This document shows positions 12,138 to 24,775 of a stretch of DNA of 64,000 bases, piece after piece. Within the stretch, counting starts at the first letter, position 1; each line of letters begins with the position of its first letter. This DNA comes from Daucus carota subsp. sativus (taxonomy: Eukaryota; Streptophyta; Magnoliopsida; Apiales; Apiaceae): contig NC_030389.2 of the NCBI RefSeq assembly GCF_001625215.2, forward strand, positions 41,343,454-41,407,453, written 5' to 3'. Under the pieces are notes generated by a model. It was not told the DNA's origin and made no database searches. It was given only the letters and a program-made list of their open reading frames with translations. The translations under genes and the position numbers were made by a program.

Positions 12138-12266
12138 TATATATATAAATTTTGCTAAAAAAAAAAATATTATAAACTATGTCACATTTTGAAATAGGAT
12201 AACTGAAAAATAAACAGAGCTAGTGTGTAAACATCCAAAGCCGGAAGCTACCAGTGAAAAATAAAT
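12138..12266 (+). promoter_or_regulatory. Residual LFR proximal promoter/5' leader
   Basis: Only 129 bp separate the Helitron end from the LFR start codon. The segment begins with tatatatataaat (12138-12150), which can serve as a TATA element, about 120 bp before the ATG. Anything further upstream is transposon sequence, so distal control elements must have been displaced or are supplied by the Helitron. This is inference; no transcription start was mapped. Confidence 0.4.
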
Positions 12267-15200
12267 ATGCAGAAAAGAGAGGTAAAGGGCGGCGGCGGAT
12301 CCGGCGGCGGCGGGTCGTCGGCGGGAAAGAGAGGCCGGCCGTTCGGAGGAAACAATTCCTTCTCATCTTCTTTCGCGCCTGACTCTGTTGCTCCTTCTGC
12401 TCTCCTCGGCCCCTCTCTTCAAGTTCATTCCGCTTTTGCAGGTCCAAACCCTAGATTCTCATTTTCATATTTTTAATGTAATTGGAGTTTCAATTGCTGT
12501 GATTGAGTGTTTGAACTTTGTTTCTGCTGTGTTTTATTCCTTTGTTTATGTGGTTTTTCGCGTTTTCTTCTTCTTAGCTTGCTGTAAATGGGATTGATGT
12601 AATTAATGGGTGACTTTTGACTTAAACAAGTTTAGATTGACTTAATTGATGCACTACTTGAAAGATTTGATAATGCCGTGTGTGCGTGAGACGGCTTTAC
12701 CAGGTTGCTAGTAGAGTTATGTTGGAAATTTTGCAATTATGACCCTCATCGGCTAAAATTTACAATCTAGGTACAAATAAGATTAAATTTAAGCTGCAGA
12801 TGGGAATGTGGGAAATCTCATACACACGACTGTTAATACGTGACACCTAGGGTTTAATTTACTTTAATGCAGTAAAGTAAACACTTGTAAGTTATAAAGA
12901 TATGAATGCAACCTAGGAACAATGTGGAGTTACAATGTTGACCTCCAGAACCTTGAACCTTCGCTTATTATAGCACTTTTGCTACCTAGGAACTCTGCTA
13001 CACTTGCCTCAACTTGAGTGGATTCCTTACTCTACAAATAATATGGCAGGATGTGTATATTTTTCACATTAAGAAACAAAAGGGTTTGTGATATTAAAAC
13101 ATAATGAGAAGCTAAGGGCTCAAGTAAACGATCGGTGATGAATGAATTTGGTTGTATAAGATGGATGAGGTTGATTGCTTAACTCACCATTGAAAGTAAT
13201 TCAAAATTTGGACAAGGCACTCATATAATCAGATTGACATAAATTATAAGATTTGATAATGACTAGTAATAGGCTTTTTCAGCCTCGGGAGTGGTTAATA
13301 TCAAGCGACCACACCCCTGCATCTCCCAATCTTATGATAATCTCTAAAGCACCCATGAAGACTTCTGATTGATGGAGTTTCAAAGACATAGTTTTTTGTC
13401 CTATAAGAAATGACGAGATAGTAGATTTGTATAGATTTGGGGCACTTTACTAAAATTAGATTTGTTGCTATGTTTGAAGCCCTAATTATATACTTTGTTG
13501 TCTCCACCATCCTTGGGATATATACACCCACTTAAATTTAGGAATCATACACAAATGTTAGGTTCTGTACAGATGTGTAGGTCGAGGCTCAGGCGAAGGG
13601 TCATCTATTGGCTTATATATTATGGATGCTTGGATATTTTGGGTGCTTGATAAAACTTCTGGATTTCGGTGTTTGTACCGGACAAAGCTTAGTTTGAAAG
13701 ACTTTTTTTAATCTTTCTTATGGGGATCAGTTAAAACTTGTTAAGGATCCTCAATCTGATCAGAAGGATACACCTGTCTTGTCTGATTTGCATCATGAAT
13801 CCAAAACTCTTTATGGGGGTTGTCCGTGCTAACATTGTTCCTTGTCTAGTGGTCGAGAAAAAGGCACACAACATGATGATTCTCATTGCAATTACATTGT
13901 GTTTAGCATCTTTATGTGTTATTATTGATTGTAAAACAGATAGGAAATTACATATCTCATTGAATGAATTTTCTTCCCTTTGTTGCTTTCTCACTCAAAT
14001 GGTGAAATATCTATATTTTTTTTTATTTTTTTTACTATTATACTGTTATCCCTCTTAAAGAGTGGTGGTTTGATGATTATTCGTTGGTTTTTCACATATT
14101 ATTGTTCGTGATGGTAATTAGAATATAGTGTAGAGTTGGAGTCCAACGCTTACTCTTAAGATTGACGGTTATGTACTCTTAGAGGGCTGTAGTTAACCCT
14201 TTGTAGAGTCAAAGATCCACATCGGTGTAGGGTTACAGATTTTAGTCATAGTCTATTATTATATCATTATATTGTAGGTCAACAACCATTCTATATTCAA
14301 GACTGAATATATGTCAAGTTTGCAAGTTGTTTTGTTTAGTGAATATTAAATGTATTATTTCTGTACTAGTTAGTATAAGCCTACAAGGACTTGGAGGTCG
14401 GCCTTAAACTAGGTACAAGGGCAGAACCAAGTGATTTTCTGGTACGCTACATTCAACAATATAATTGTTTCACTTCAGGTATTTCTGCAGTAAAATCATT
14501 CAACTCCATGAAAAAAGAGGCAACATCTTTTGCTGGAAAGGATTCTGTCATTTATATGGAGAAACATTGAGTTGAAATGTGACGATGTAACCTTCTCTGT
14601 CATTTCCAAACAGAAAGTTCTGAACTTAAGAAAAATCTAGCATACCGTCATAGGGGAAGAACTAAGGTCTAAGTAACCGAAGACTGGGACATCACATTAA
14701 AGTAGTAAGTGTATTTCAGTGCGGTAACAAAAGAGTGCCAATGAATTACACCATAACATATGATAAGTGCAAAGATTTTGTTAGAAGAGGCTATAAATTA
14801 TTATGTGAATCTAGATTATGTGGTACAAGAGCAACCCTTATAACACATCTTTTAGGCAATGCGTACTTCTTATCCTACATCCAATGCTACTCCTTTATTC
14901 GTCAAGTAGTATTTCTTGGTTATTGTGCCTTGAACTTTGACACATCAGGGATAATTCTCGAAAGAGACAGGGCTACTGAAAAGCTGCAAATGAAATTTTA
15001 TTGGTTGTAATGCCAATTTATATATAAATTGTGCAATGAAGTTAACTCTGATTCTCTGTAGATAAGCATGTGATTCTCCTGTGCGCTTATGTAAAATCTT
15101 GTAAATAGGTGTCAATATCGATAGACTTTATGCTTGGAACAACAAACTGGGATATCTTTCCCGCATCATGAGGCAGGGTGACCGCAAGCTATATAGAAAT

Positions 15201-17604
15201 CATATAGCATAGGCAATTAGGCATTAAAGACGCCAAATCCATTTTAGAAACTTCAGGCCGAGTCTGTGTGACATAAAGGCAGTGTACTTTGTTGTTACAG
15301 TGGTCCTGTTGGTGGATTACCCACAGCTTCCCTCATTAACAAACAATGCATATATAGGCGTGTGTAGAAGCGCATACGTGTATGTCTGTGAGCACTTCTT
15401 TAAGGCTTCTGGCAAAGATAAATGTGGTCTAGGTATCTGAGTGTTAATGTCAGCTGTACACATATTGACAAAGTGAAAGCATTCCAGTCTATTGTTAATG
15501 ATGTATGGCTCGATATCTTAACTGCTTTCTACTGTTCTGCTGCAGATCAAAATAACAAAAGAATAGTGCTGGCTCTGCAGAGTGGTTTGAAGAGCGAGTT
15601 GACATGGGCACTGAACACGCTGACATTGTTGTCATTTAAAGAAAAAGATGAAGTGAGGAAAGATGCAACACCTCTTGCGAAAATTCCTGGATTGCTTGAT
15701 GCTCTTCTGCAAGTTGTAAGTCTCGTTTTGCTCAGAATGTAGATGTACACTTATGTAGCTCTCTTCCCGTGTTGATGAGGAGTTATTCTTAGTTATCATT
15801 AGAATAATAATTTCATTTAGGTCAGTGTTTACTATATGCTATTTATGAATGGTCCATAATGTACTACTGAAACAGATAGATGACTGGCGTGATATATCTC
15901 TGCCGAAGGAGGTGGTAAAGAGGCCGAGGTTGAGAATGTTGGGTGCAAATTCTACCTTCACTGGTTTTGGCAATGAGTACAAGATGTCGAACATAAATGA
16001 CACGAGTTCACATCCTAGGTGAGTTTGTCAAGATTATTTTCTATATGTGCATACAATTTTAAGTTTGATTTCTCAGTTGACATTCTTGTTTTAAATCTGC
16101 CTTTGTTTTTCTCCTGATTGGCAGCGTGGGATCTGGAACTTCCATTGCCGATGCAAATGCACAGAAAAGTTCAACTAAGGTCCATCCTTCCCAGTGGTGG
16201 GCTGATGAAGATGGACTGTTTAATCTTGACGACGAAGGACGGGCAGAAAAGCAGCAGTGTGCTGTTGCTGCTTCAAATATTCTTCGAAATTTCTCCTTCA
16301 TGCCTGAAAATGAAGTAATTATGGCCCAGCATCGACATTGCTTGGAAACTTTGTTTCAGTGTATAGATGATCATATTATAGGTAATGAAAAGTTGTTATA
16401 TTATTATGTTTGTTTTTTTGGTGTTTAAATCACATTTCATATGTTGCTATTTTCAGCTTAGGCTTGATATTATCAAATTAAATAGAATAAACTATTGTGC
16501 CCGGACTCGTATTTGTATATATCATAATCTGGATATATATTTGGATATAAGATAAACAGTGACATGACTTCTTTGAAATGTAACCTTTGATGCAAGAATA
16601 TACAGTTGTTTTTACTGTAAGGTGTCCATGTCATGTCACTTAGTGCAGGTATTTATGTTAAACTTTATACTTCAGATCACTGATAAATTTATTGTCAACA
16701 GAGGATGATGAACTTGTTACAAATTCCCTCGAGACAATGGTGAATTTGGCGGCGATGATAGATCTCCGCATCTTTAGCTCATCAAAACCTTCCTTCATCA
16801 AAATAACGTAAGAAGTTTGACTTTTTTCCCTGTTGTTTGCATACTACTTATTCCAGATATCTGATGATTATGTTCTTATTGGTTTACTTCTCTCTCTAGA
16901 GAAAAACGTGCAGTTCAGGCGGTTATGGGGATTTTGGGATCTTCAGTCAAAGCCTGGCATTGTGCAGCTGCCGAATTGATTGGGCGTCTGATTATAAATC
17001 CTGACAATGAAACTTTCCTTATTCCTTTTGCTCCACAGGTCACATGTTTCACATTTCTGTTATTTACAGTTATGTAAAAGTATCGCAGTTTGCAGTCTGT
17101 ACCCTGTGCATAAACAAATTATCTCATGAAAAATTGATTGAATTTGCAGATACATAAGCGTTTGATAGATCTCTTGAGCATACCAGCTGGTGATGCACAA
17201 GCAGCTGCTATTGGTGCTATTTTTCATCTCGTAGAAATAAATATGGACTGTCGTCTAAGGCTTGCTAGTGAGCGATGGTAAGAAAATGTTTTGTAAGATG
17301 CGTTCTTAAACTAACCGGAGTTGCTAAATTGTTATTCTATACATACAGGGCAATAGATAGACTGCTGAAAGTGATAAAGACACCTCATCCTGTTCCAGAA
17401 GTTTGCAGGAAAGCTGCATTGATACTGGAGACCCTAGTCTCAGAGCCACAGAATCGGGGATCGCTGCTAGCGTATGAGAATACATTTGCGGAAATCCTAT
17501 TTTCTGATGGGAGGCATTCAGATACATTTGCAAGGATATTGTATGAATTAACATCTCGACCAAGCAACAAGATTTCAGCAGCTAGAGGCATATGGGGCAT
17601 GTAA
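12267..17604 (+). CDS. LFR: LFR (LEAF AND FLOWER RELATED), armadillo-repeat SWI/SNF-associated protein
   Basis: Eight coding exons join in frame: 12267-12441, 15546-15715, 15876-16018, 16125-16381, 16702-16807, 16900-17038, 17150-17277 and 17349-17604. They give 457 aa, the usual length of the family. The N-terminus is MQKRE, then a Gly/Ser-rich stretch and a basic KRGRPFG signal likely used for nuclear import. The rest is armadillo-like helical repeat, with hallmark segments such as LALQSGLKSELTWALNTLTL, NILRNFSFMPENEVIMAQHR, KTPHPVPEVCRKAALILETL and the C-terminal ARGIWGM, all closely matching Arabidopsis LFR (recalled). LFR is known as a nuclear subunit/partner of plant SWI/SNF chromatin remodellers acting in leaf and flower development. 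Intron 1 is long (12442-15545, 3.1 kb) and contains no gene I can support. All introns are GT-AG. A Helitron ends just upstream of the start. Confidence 0.96.
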
Positions 17605-18145
17605 TCTGGGGACCAGCCTCGTCTCCAATCTTAAATTTAAGAACTGGGTAGCTGGGTCATAACTCAAGTTTCTGTAGGAAGTACCAAGTAGTTTAGTAAA
17701 ATGATTGGTTTAGATCAAATGCTATAAAGCTAGTAGTCAATCATTCAATGCAAAAGGCGGAATTGTTGTATGTAGCATAATATTTGTGGTGTTGTGATCA
17801 AATCCGGAGGAGGCTTCATATTTGCGAGAAGCAACCATTGTACTTTAAGCTTGTTTCTTCTCATGCGTCTTGCATCCAAAGCAAATTTCGTGAAAAAGGA
17901 TCGAGGCCAACCAATAAATCAGACAATTGTAATGGTATTTATTTTTAGGTTACTGTCATCATTTTCTAGCTATATACCATGACTTATACTCACACTGTCT
18001 CCCTCTCTGAATCACTTTATTTGACTTTCGTATTCATTTTTAAAACAAATTAAAGACTGATTAAGTGACAATTATAACGACGACGTCCAGTTGATTGCTG
18101 AGAAAGACTCCACATCTGCCCATCTAATGCGTCCAAGGCCCAAAA
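17605..18145. other. LFR 3' flank
   Basis: This holds the presumed LFR 3' UTR and intergenic DNA. No coding sequence is supported; the frame 17794-17982 has no family features. Confidence 0.5.
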
Positions 18146-18352
18146 TGGTGGCAATATCAGACCGAACCCGTAATCCGATTTACTGAGACAAAACCCGAAC
18201 GTGACTTGAAAATCATCCGATTGACCCAAATTAGAATTTCATTTCTAAAAACTTCAATTTCATATTTTATTCAATTTTAAGTGATTTTAACTTGACCCGA
18301 AATCGACCCGATTGCTGACACGAACACGACCTGTTACCTGAAATTGCCACCC
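18146..18352. mobile_element. Short TIR element (MITE)
   Basis: The left end ggtggcaatatcag (from about 18147) is inverted at the right end as ctgaaattgccacc (to about 18352), and the interior is rich in gacccga/cgaaccc words. Length is about 207 bp. A clear target duplication was not resolved. Confidence 0.5.
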
Positions 18353-18682
18353 AACCCATTCCTCGAAGTAGTACTGTAGTAGGTTCAGTATGTACTAGGA
18401 TTAATCTGTGGAAGCTAATTTTGTTTTTTTGTTTTGTCAAAGTTTGGGTTATGGGACTCATGTCAAATCGTTAGTATTAAAAGCAAAGCAAATGTTTGTC
18501 ATTTGTCAATGAGCAAATTAATAAAGTAGTTAGAAGTTACTATACACAAAGATGATTGAACTAGGAAGTTGACCTAGCTAATAGTTTCACACTATCACTT
18601 TTATTATGCATTCATCCCCTATACATCCTGAAAACGAAAACACATACATAAACGCCAAATTAATCCATTTTCAAATATTTAT

Positions 18683-18763
18683 ACAAACAGACATGTCACA
18701 CCTTACTCGAAACGAAATATACAACAAACAGACATGTCACACCTTACTCGAAACGAAATATAC
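18683..18763. repeat. 41-bp tandem duplication
   Basis: acaaacagacatgtcacacc and the following bases through cgaaacgaaatatac are repeated with a 41-bp period. Confidence 0.9.
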
Positions 18764-18846
18764 GAGATATGTTTGGTTTGGTTACAATGAAACTAAATTT
18801 GTTTCTTTGTTAAGGACTTTGTCCTAACCAATCACTCCTGATATGT

Positions 18847-20950
18847 CTATGAAGAACCAAGATGTGCAACCCTTGGCACATCTACCGGAAATTCGTGAAT
18901 CTCATCCATCCAAGGATTCTTCTCCTTAGCAGGATCAATGGTCCTCATTGCACGCCAAACTGCACTGTTACATTTGAATCCTGACCCGAATGCAATCTGC
19001 CAAGTCCGATCGCCCTTTCGGATCCTCCCCTTGGCCTCGGAATAAGCCAATTCATACCACAGTGAGCTACTGGAAGTGTTTCCGAATCTGTAAAGAGTCA
19101 TCCTTGAAGGCTCCATATGCCATTCTTTAAGCTCCAGATTTTTCTCCAACTCGTCTAACACGGCCCTCCCTCCAGCATGAATGCAGAAATGCTCAAACGC
19201 GAGCTTGAAATCAGGAATGTAGGGCTTGATGTTCATCTTAAAAACTTTCCTCGCGACTAATGTAACAAAAAATAGCAATTGTTCAGACATGGGAAGGACT
19301 AATGGCCCGAGAGTCGTGATATTTGTTTTTAAGGCCTCCCCTGCTACAGCCATCAGGTCCTTGGACAGCGCGACTCCAACCTTCTTCTCCTCGTCTTCCT
19401 CTTGAAAAACACAATTGTAACACCTATCATCCGCGCCTTTGTGGGTACGCACAGTGTGGATGAGCTGATACTTTGAACGACGACGATCAGATGAACGATT
19501 GGACAGGAGAATTGCAGCTCCACCAACGCGGAAAAGACAGTTGGATACCAACATTGATCTATTGTTGCCAAAGTACCAGTTCAATGTTATGTTCTCCATG
19601 CTCACCACTAGAGCATAGGAATTTGGTTGCACCTGTTAAAACAAATTAAATTACATAAATTAATTAAACTCAGTAAATTATGTGAGTGAAATACTCAGCA
19701 ACAGAATGTCATGAAATCTATCACAGTGTTCTGTTTATCTGTTTAAGAAAATAAACTATGCGTCTACAGCAAGTAATTTTTACCATCCCAGATGTTAGGA
19801 ATAACAGTGAAACCTAACAAAAACTGCAGCAAGCAAGCAAACAAGATAATATAAATAAATAAAACAAACCGACGAATTAAAAACACATGTTTTCAAATAA
19901 AAAACTACTTTCTGAGTAATCTGCAGGGTCTCTTTTCAACCGAAAAATTTAGGCAACACATTGAGTTGGGTAGGACCTTCGGGTGCATAAGGTATAACAA
20001 AAATTAGCATCATTAACTAATTTATAATTATACACATGTGAGTTTCAGCATTTTTGTCGCGTTCATGACCAGATACCAGCCGGATCATTGCTAGATTTAA
20101 TTTGGAAAATTGAAAGTAATAATAGTTAAATTAGGCAAATGATTTGATGACTGACCTGAAGCAGCTGTTTGGCTAGGTCAATTGAAATGAGGCCAGCACT
20201 GCAGCCCATGCCACCGAGATTATAGCTCAAAACGTTGCCCCTCAGCTTGTAATGATTCACAACCATAGCCGAAAGAGATGGTGTAGGACAGAACAAGCTA
20301 CAATTCACTATCAGCACCCCAATATCCTTAGGCTTCACACCGGTTTTGGCCAAAAGCTCATCAATGGCTCCAAACATGACCATCTCCGCCTCTTTTCTAG
20401 CCTCAGCCATGTTAATCCTCGGGGGAGAATGCATCACAGCCTCGGGGAAATACGTCTTCTGGCCTAGCCCTGATCGCTCCAGTATCTTCTTCTGAAATGC
20501 CAAATTGTCCTCACTAAAAATCCCACTCTCTTCCGACTTCTCAATGAAAAATTCTTTCGTACACATACGTGCATCTTCGGGCTTGTAACACGAGAAGTCC
20601 ACCAAGTAGACCTTCTGCGGACGCCTCATGTAGTAAAGTGTGAGTAAAAATACAATGAGGGAAGAGCAAATAATGACCGTGACAAGATTGAACTTGAGGG
20701 CTTGCCATATTTGCGCAAAATCTTGAGAACTAAATGCCGAAAGATGAACGGAGAAAATGGCTAGTAAAGGGAGGAGCAACAAGTACATAGCATGAGAAAT
20801 CAAGTGGTGGTAACCGAGTTTTACATATTTGAGTTTAATGGATAGGAGAAAATTCGGGAGGGCGTATTTGCTTTTTTCGAACGATATTTCGACAGTCTGG
20901 GGACTGGGATTCGGTTTCTTTTCGATCTTCATTTTTTCGATTTTTTTCAT
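18847..20950 (-). CDS. KCS20: 3-ketoacyl-CoA synthase, KCS2/KCS20 type
   Basis: Two exons, 20950-20156 and 19632-18847, joined by a 523-bp intron at CAG|GTG, give 526 aa. The enzyme condenses malonyl-CoA with long-chain acyl-CoA in the ER as the first step of very-long-chain fatty acid elongation for waxes, suberin and sphingolipids. Two N-terminal membrane segments are visible (about residues 50-75 and 90-115). The catalytic triad of the FAE1/KCS family is intact: Cys250 in GGMGCSAG, His417 in [11 protein letters not shown] and Asn450 in RFGNTSSSS. The segment [10 protein letters not shown] at the exon junction and [20 protein letters not shown] fit the KCS2/KCS20 subgroup better than KCS11. 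An in-frame ATG at 21097 would add 49 residues. I prefer 20950, because it gives the family length and a TATA-like element lies between the two. ATG 20932 is a further alternative. Expression pattern (cuticle or root) cannot be told from sequence. Confidence 0.95.
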
Positions 20951-21006
20951 ATGCTTTTGGGGAGAAAGATGGGAGGGGATGATGTGAGGAGGGGAGGAAG
21001 AGGGGA

Positions 21007-21014
21007 TATTTAAA
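21007..21014 (-). promoter_or_regulatory. Possible TATA box of the KCS gene
   Basis: On the minus strand this reads tttaaata, 57 bp upstream of the preferred ATG, embedded in a C/T-rich stretch typical of plant core promoters and leaders. If it is used, the upstream ATG at 21097 lies outside the transcript. Confidence 0.4.
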
Positions 21015-21097
21015 GAGGATTGAAAGGGAGGGAGGGAGGAAAGGGGTGCAACTACCCCCAACGAACTTTTAATTGTTTCCCGCGACTTGGCATTCAA

Positions 21098-23285
21098 TTT
21101 GCCAGTTGGCTAAAGGGCGGGATTTCCTGTATTTTTTTTATCTGTCGCACAAATACGAAAATGGTTCGAAGTAGTCCACAAAATATTGGAGTAGAATAAA
21201 ATATAATTTTAATCATTTTATTTTGTTGTTTTATAATATTTTAAATATCCGAAAATATGTCGATTATATTCTACCCATAAATCCATAAGTGTTGTAATTA
21301 AAAGATAAAATAATTATTTTTATAATTAACCACATAAAATTATGTTCTTCAATATTATTTATAAGCTGAACAATGATCATAGTTAAAATTGTTAAAATTA
21401 AAAGATATGAATTATTTATTAATAATTATGTTGAAGATTACTTATAAATGATAGCACGTATTAGTTTGGATAATTAAAAGTATTATTTATGATTAAATTT
21501 AAAAAAAATTATGATTATTATCTCATTACTCGAGTTTAAATACGAATTCGAACTTTAGCTATTACTACAACTATACGTGAACATTAAACATCCAGGTCAT
21601 GTATGTTATATGTTAATTTTGATTAAGGTGAAATTCAAGTTATGGTATATTTGGGAATATATTTTGTATTTTAGATCTTAAATGTTATATCTTGAGTTTT
21701 GCCGAACACGACATAAAAAGGAGAAACAGCTTAAAGTACGCCCAAAAGTACCTAAAACACATAATCTCTCTCAATTAATAATCATATGAACCATTTATAT
21801 TGTTTTTTTTTAATGTTCCGAAATTATAATCTTCAATTCATAAACTAGACCTAAAATCGGATGAGATGGAAGGAAGCAGTAGCTTTCACAATGGTCAAAA
21901 AATAGCTATGCAGCCAATTATCAAAGTAATATCTACTGATCGTTTGCTGCAGCTTTACAATCACCAAAGGCATTCATTCATATAATTGACATGATCCTCA
22001 GTAAAATCAAACAGCTTATATTGAAGACGTTTATTGCATATGTATGAAACGACAAGTACCAGAAAACCAGCTCGAACACGAAATGTATGATTAATTACCA
22101 TCCCATACTGTGTTTACATACCAGGTCAGTTAATACATGAAAGCTGAACAAGAAAACACACACGTAAATTATTGCTCTTTTCATAGTAAATTTGACTCCC
22201 TCTTTATATACTTTTAGGCTCAAGTTAATTTATTTATACGACGATATATATAAGTTAAGAAATGCACCAGACTTCAAAAAAAAAAAAAAAATTCAATATT
22301 TTCCCAAATCTTACCTCTCTGTCTCAACAGGCAACGGGTTCTTTACATTCATTTTTGGTACGTATTTTTTTTAATAAAAAATTTAACGTTTAAATTATTA
22401 TTGAGAAAGAAGTAATAATATTTAAAATATGTTATAGACCTATACATATTTTATAAAAAACTTCAAAATGCACGTAAACATTAAACGTAAAGAACATAAT
22501 CAGTAATATCCGTGTGATTTGGCCATTTGGGACACCTAGCACTACTAATCGTGTAAGTTTGTGCATGTTGCATGCACAGATAAAATCCGGTCTGTTAACC
22601 TAAAGTTAGACCTTCGTATTACTAATTGTCAAATCGAAAATTAGATATGAAATCTACATTTAAATTCAACGCTGACCTATATATTCCGCATACATTTCAG
22701 CTGAGTGTTGACCTAGTGTATATATACACGTACCACTCGTACAAGTATAGAAAACTCAAGTTTTGAGTATCGCAAACGCAGAGCTTTGTTGACTCGTTCT
22801 ATCTATTAATGATATGCCAGTTTTCCCAGTTGTACGTGAAACCTACACCTAGTAATTGTGGGCAGCTTTATCGGATACATTGGAGGATACTCGTGAAAAG
22901 GATATGCAACCCGCAACAGCTATGAAAATCAAACACTATTTATTGTCTCTTCACATGAGAATTGTCATTGCACACGACAATTTATATTTTCTAGAACAAA
23001 TCTTTGAGGGGTATGTTTTTTGTTTCCAACCTGGTTGTATGAACAGTTGGGTGTTTGTCTCGAGTCTCGACTGTATTTTATTATGTATTTTTTATTCTGA
23101 TTAATGAAAGTGTTTTTGTTTTCGGGGAAAAAAAAGGGGCACGTGATGTTCGGCTTTTATTTCTATTTTTTGAAGATAATAATATTGCCAAATTTTCTAC
23201 TACTAACATTTTAAGGAAGTTATGGTTGTCCATGTTACCAAACAGACAAATACGTGAGTGAATTTATAATGTGGGAATTTTAAGT
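21098..23285. other. AT-rich intergenic DNA upstream of KCS
   Basis: No gene supported. It has a poly-A tract near 22277-22290 and only short, featureless reading frames. Confidence 0.5.
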
Positions 23286-23711
23286 AGCATCTCCAACCAT
23301 GAGGAGTTCTTAGCTAAAAATCTACGTGGTTTATCAAAATTAAGAATTGATAGCCAATGTCCACGAAAAACAACACTCCAACCATAGCAAGCCCTTGTTT
23401 ATAATTATAGGCATCCCTCTATGGATGACTATATTTGTCGAAGCATTACAGATCTGTAGTGAATTCCACGTCATCCCCCGCAATTTATTTTCCTGCTTCC
23501 CGCTGATTACATATTATTTATTACCATATTAAACTGATATATTCTATTTATAACAATCTAAATATTAATAACATACTATTTTTAAATTATAGGCAACCAA
23601 TATAGCCAATACCATTGAAACACAATGTCTTACAGGTTCGGCAAATTTAACACAATGTCTTACAAGTCCAATTTAGCCAGTGATTATAACCAACGCCATT
23701 GGAGACGGTCT
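23286..23711. mobile_element. MITE, family copy 1
   Basis: It starts agcatctccaaccat and ends with the inverse …attggagacggtct. It is clearly homologous to the copy at 34734-35121: the right halves share a long near-identical block (ttaccatattaaactgatat…, then acatactatttttaaattat, then two cttacag(g) motifs). Non-coding. TIR and length suggest a PIF/Harbinger (Tourist-like) MITE, not proven. Confidence 0.7.
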
Positions 23712-24339
23712 AAAACACTAAATTTCAATATTGTTGTGTCTTCAGGCTGAATACAGCACTGACCATAATTTTATTTAAGGCGATTTCAAAGATTTTGGTA
23801 GGATATCAGCGAGAGCTAGATTAATTCTGTCATGTCCTTGTAATACATACTCCAAATAGAAATTTGCACAATAATTGTGTAATGTGAACTGAAGTTTCTA
23901 ATGTGTGTGTAAACTAGCTCTATTAACCACAAAAATGAGAACAGAAGCTTCATTTCTGGGTAAGAATTGTTAATTGTAGTTAGTTTGTCTAACCTTGGAA
24001 GAGTTCCTTGGCTGCACCGGACACTTGTCATTATACTTGTGCTTCATTTTTCTTGTTGTTGTTGGTTTGATTTAAATAATCGAACTTGCAATAGCATATG
24101 AATATCGTTAATAAAATATTATTGCCAATACTTGTAGCAAAGGATATAGGTCTTAATATAATGTCTTAAATCCGGTAACTTGTCAAAAACCAGAAGAATA
24201 TGGTAAAAAAGCACATGAACACAGTGTGGCTCCCCTGTAGGTGTCGATGATTAATGATACGAGATTTTAACAATTTGTATTTCCGGAACTTGAGTTGCCC
24301 AATTAATGCATTCTAGGTTGTACTATTCGAATCGAAAGA

Positions 24340-24775
24340 AATCACATGACATAAAGCGAGCTCGCCCGGATCGAACTCGTTTTGATGGGCTCGGCTCAGC
24401 TCGTTTAGTTAAACGAGCTCGAATCCGGGCAAAGGTTTTAGCTCGTTTCGTTAAACGAGCTGGCTCGACTCGACTCGTAAAAATTAACGAGTCGAATTCA
24501 GGTAGCGTTTTAGGCTTGATTTAGTGTTAAATTAAATGAGACGGCTCACCCGACTCGTTAAAATCGGCTCGTTTAGCTAAATGAGCCAGCTCGACTCGAC
24601 TCATGAAAATAAACGAGTCGAGTTCGGGCAAAAATTTAGACTCGATTTCTTAAACGAGCCGAGACTAAATAAAACTCGGCTCGAATTATGCCCTCGAAAC
24701 TTGGCTCGCCCGGACCGAATAACAGCCGGCATAATTCGAGCCGAGTTTCCTGTACTGATTAATCTGATCATCGAT
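24340..24775. repeat. Palindrome-dense GAGCTCG/CGAGTCG region
   Basis: The words gctcgttt(ag)ttaaacgagc, ctcgactcgact and cggctcg recur in both orientations, with palindromes such as ctcgtttagttaaacgag. A pair near 24680-24690 and 24729-24745 (ctcggctcgaattatgcc and its inverse) forms a foldback. It looks like a non-autonomous transposon made of short inverted motifs. The reading frames here are repeat translations. Confidence 0.6.

Noticed and set aside
13738-14058. 106-codon frame in LFR intron 1
   Set aside because: No recognised motif, an opposing frame overlaps it, and it lies in an intron of a confidently spliced gene.
14735-15010. 91-codon frame in LFR intron 1
   Set aside because: No family features; composition is like the surrounding intron.
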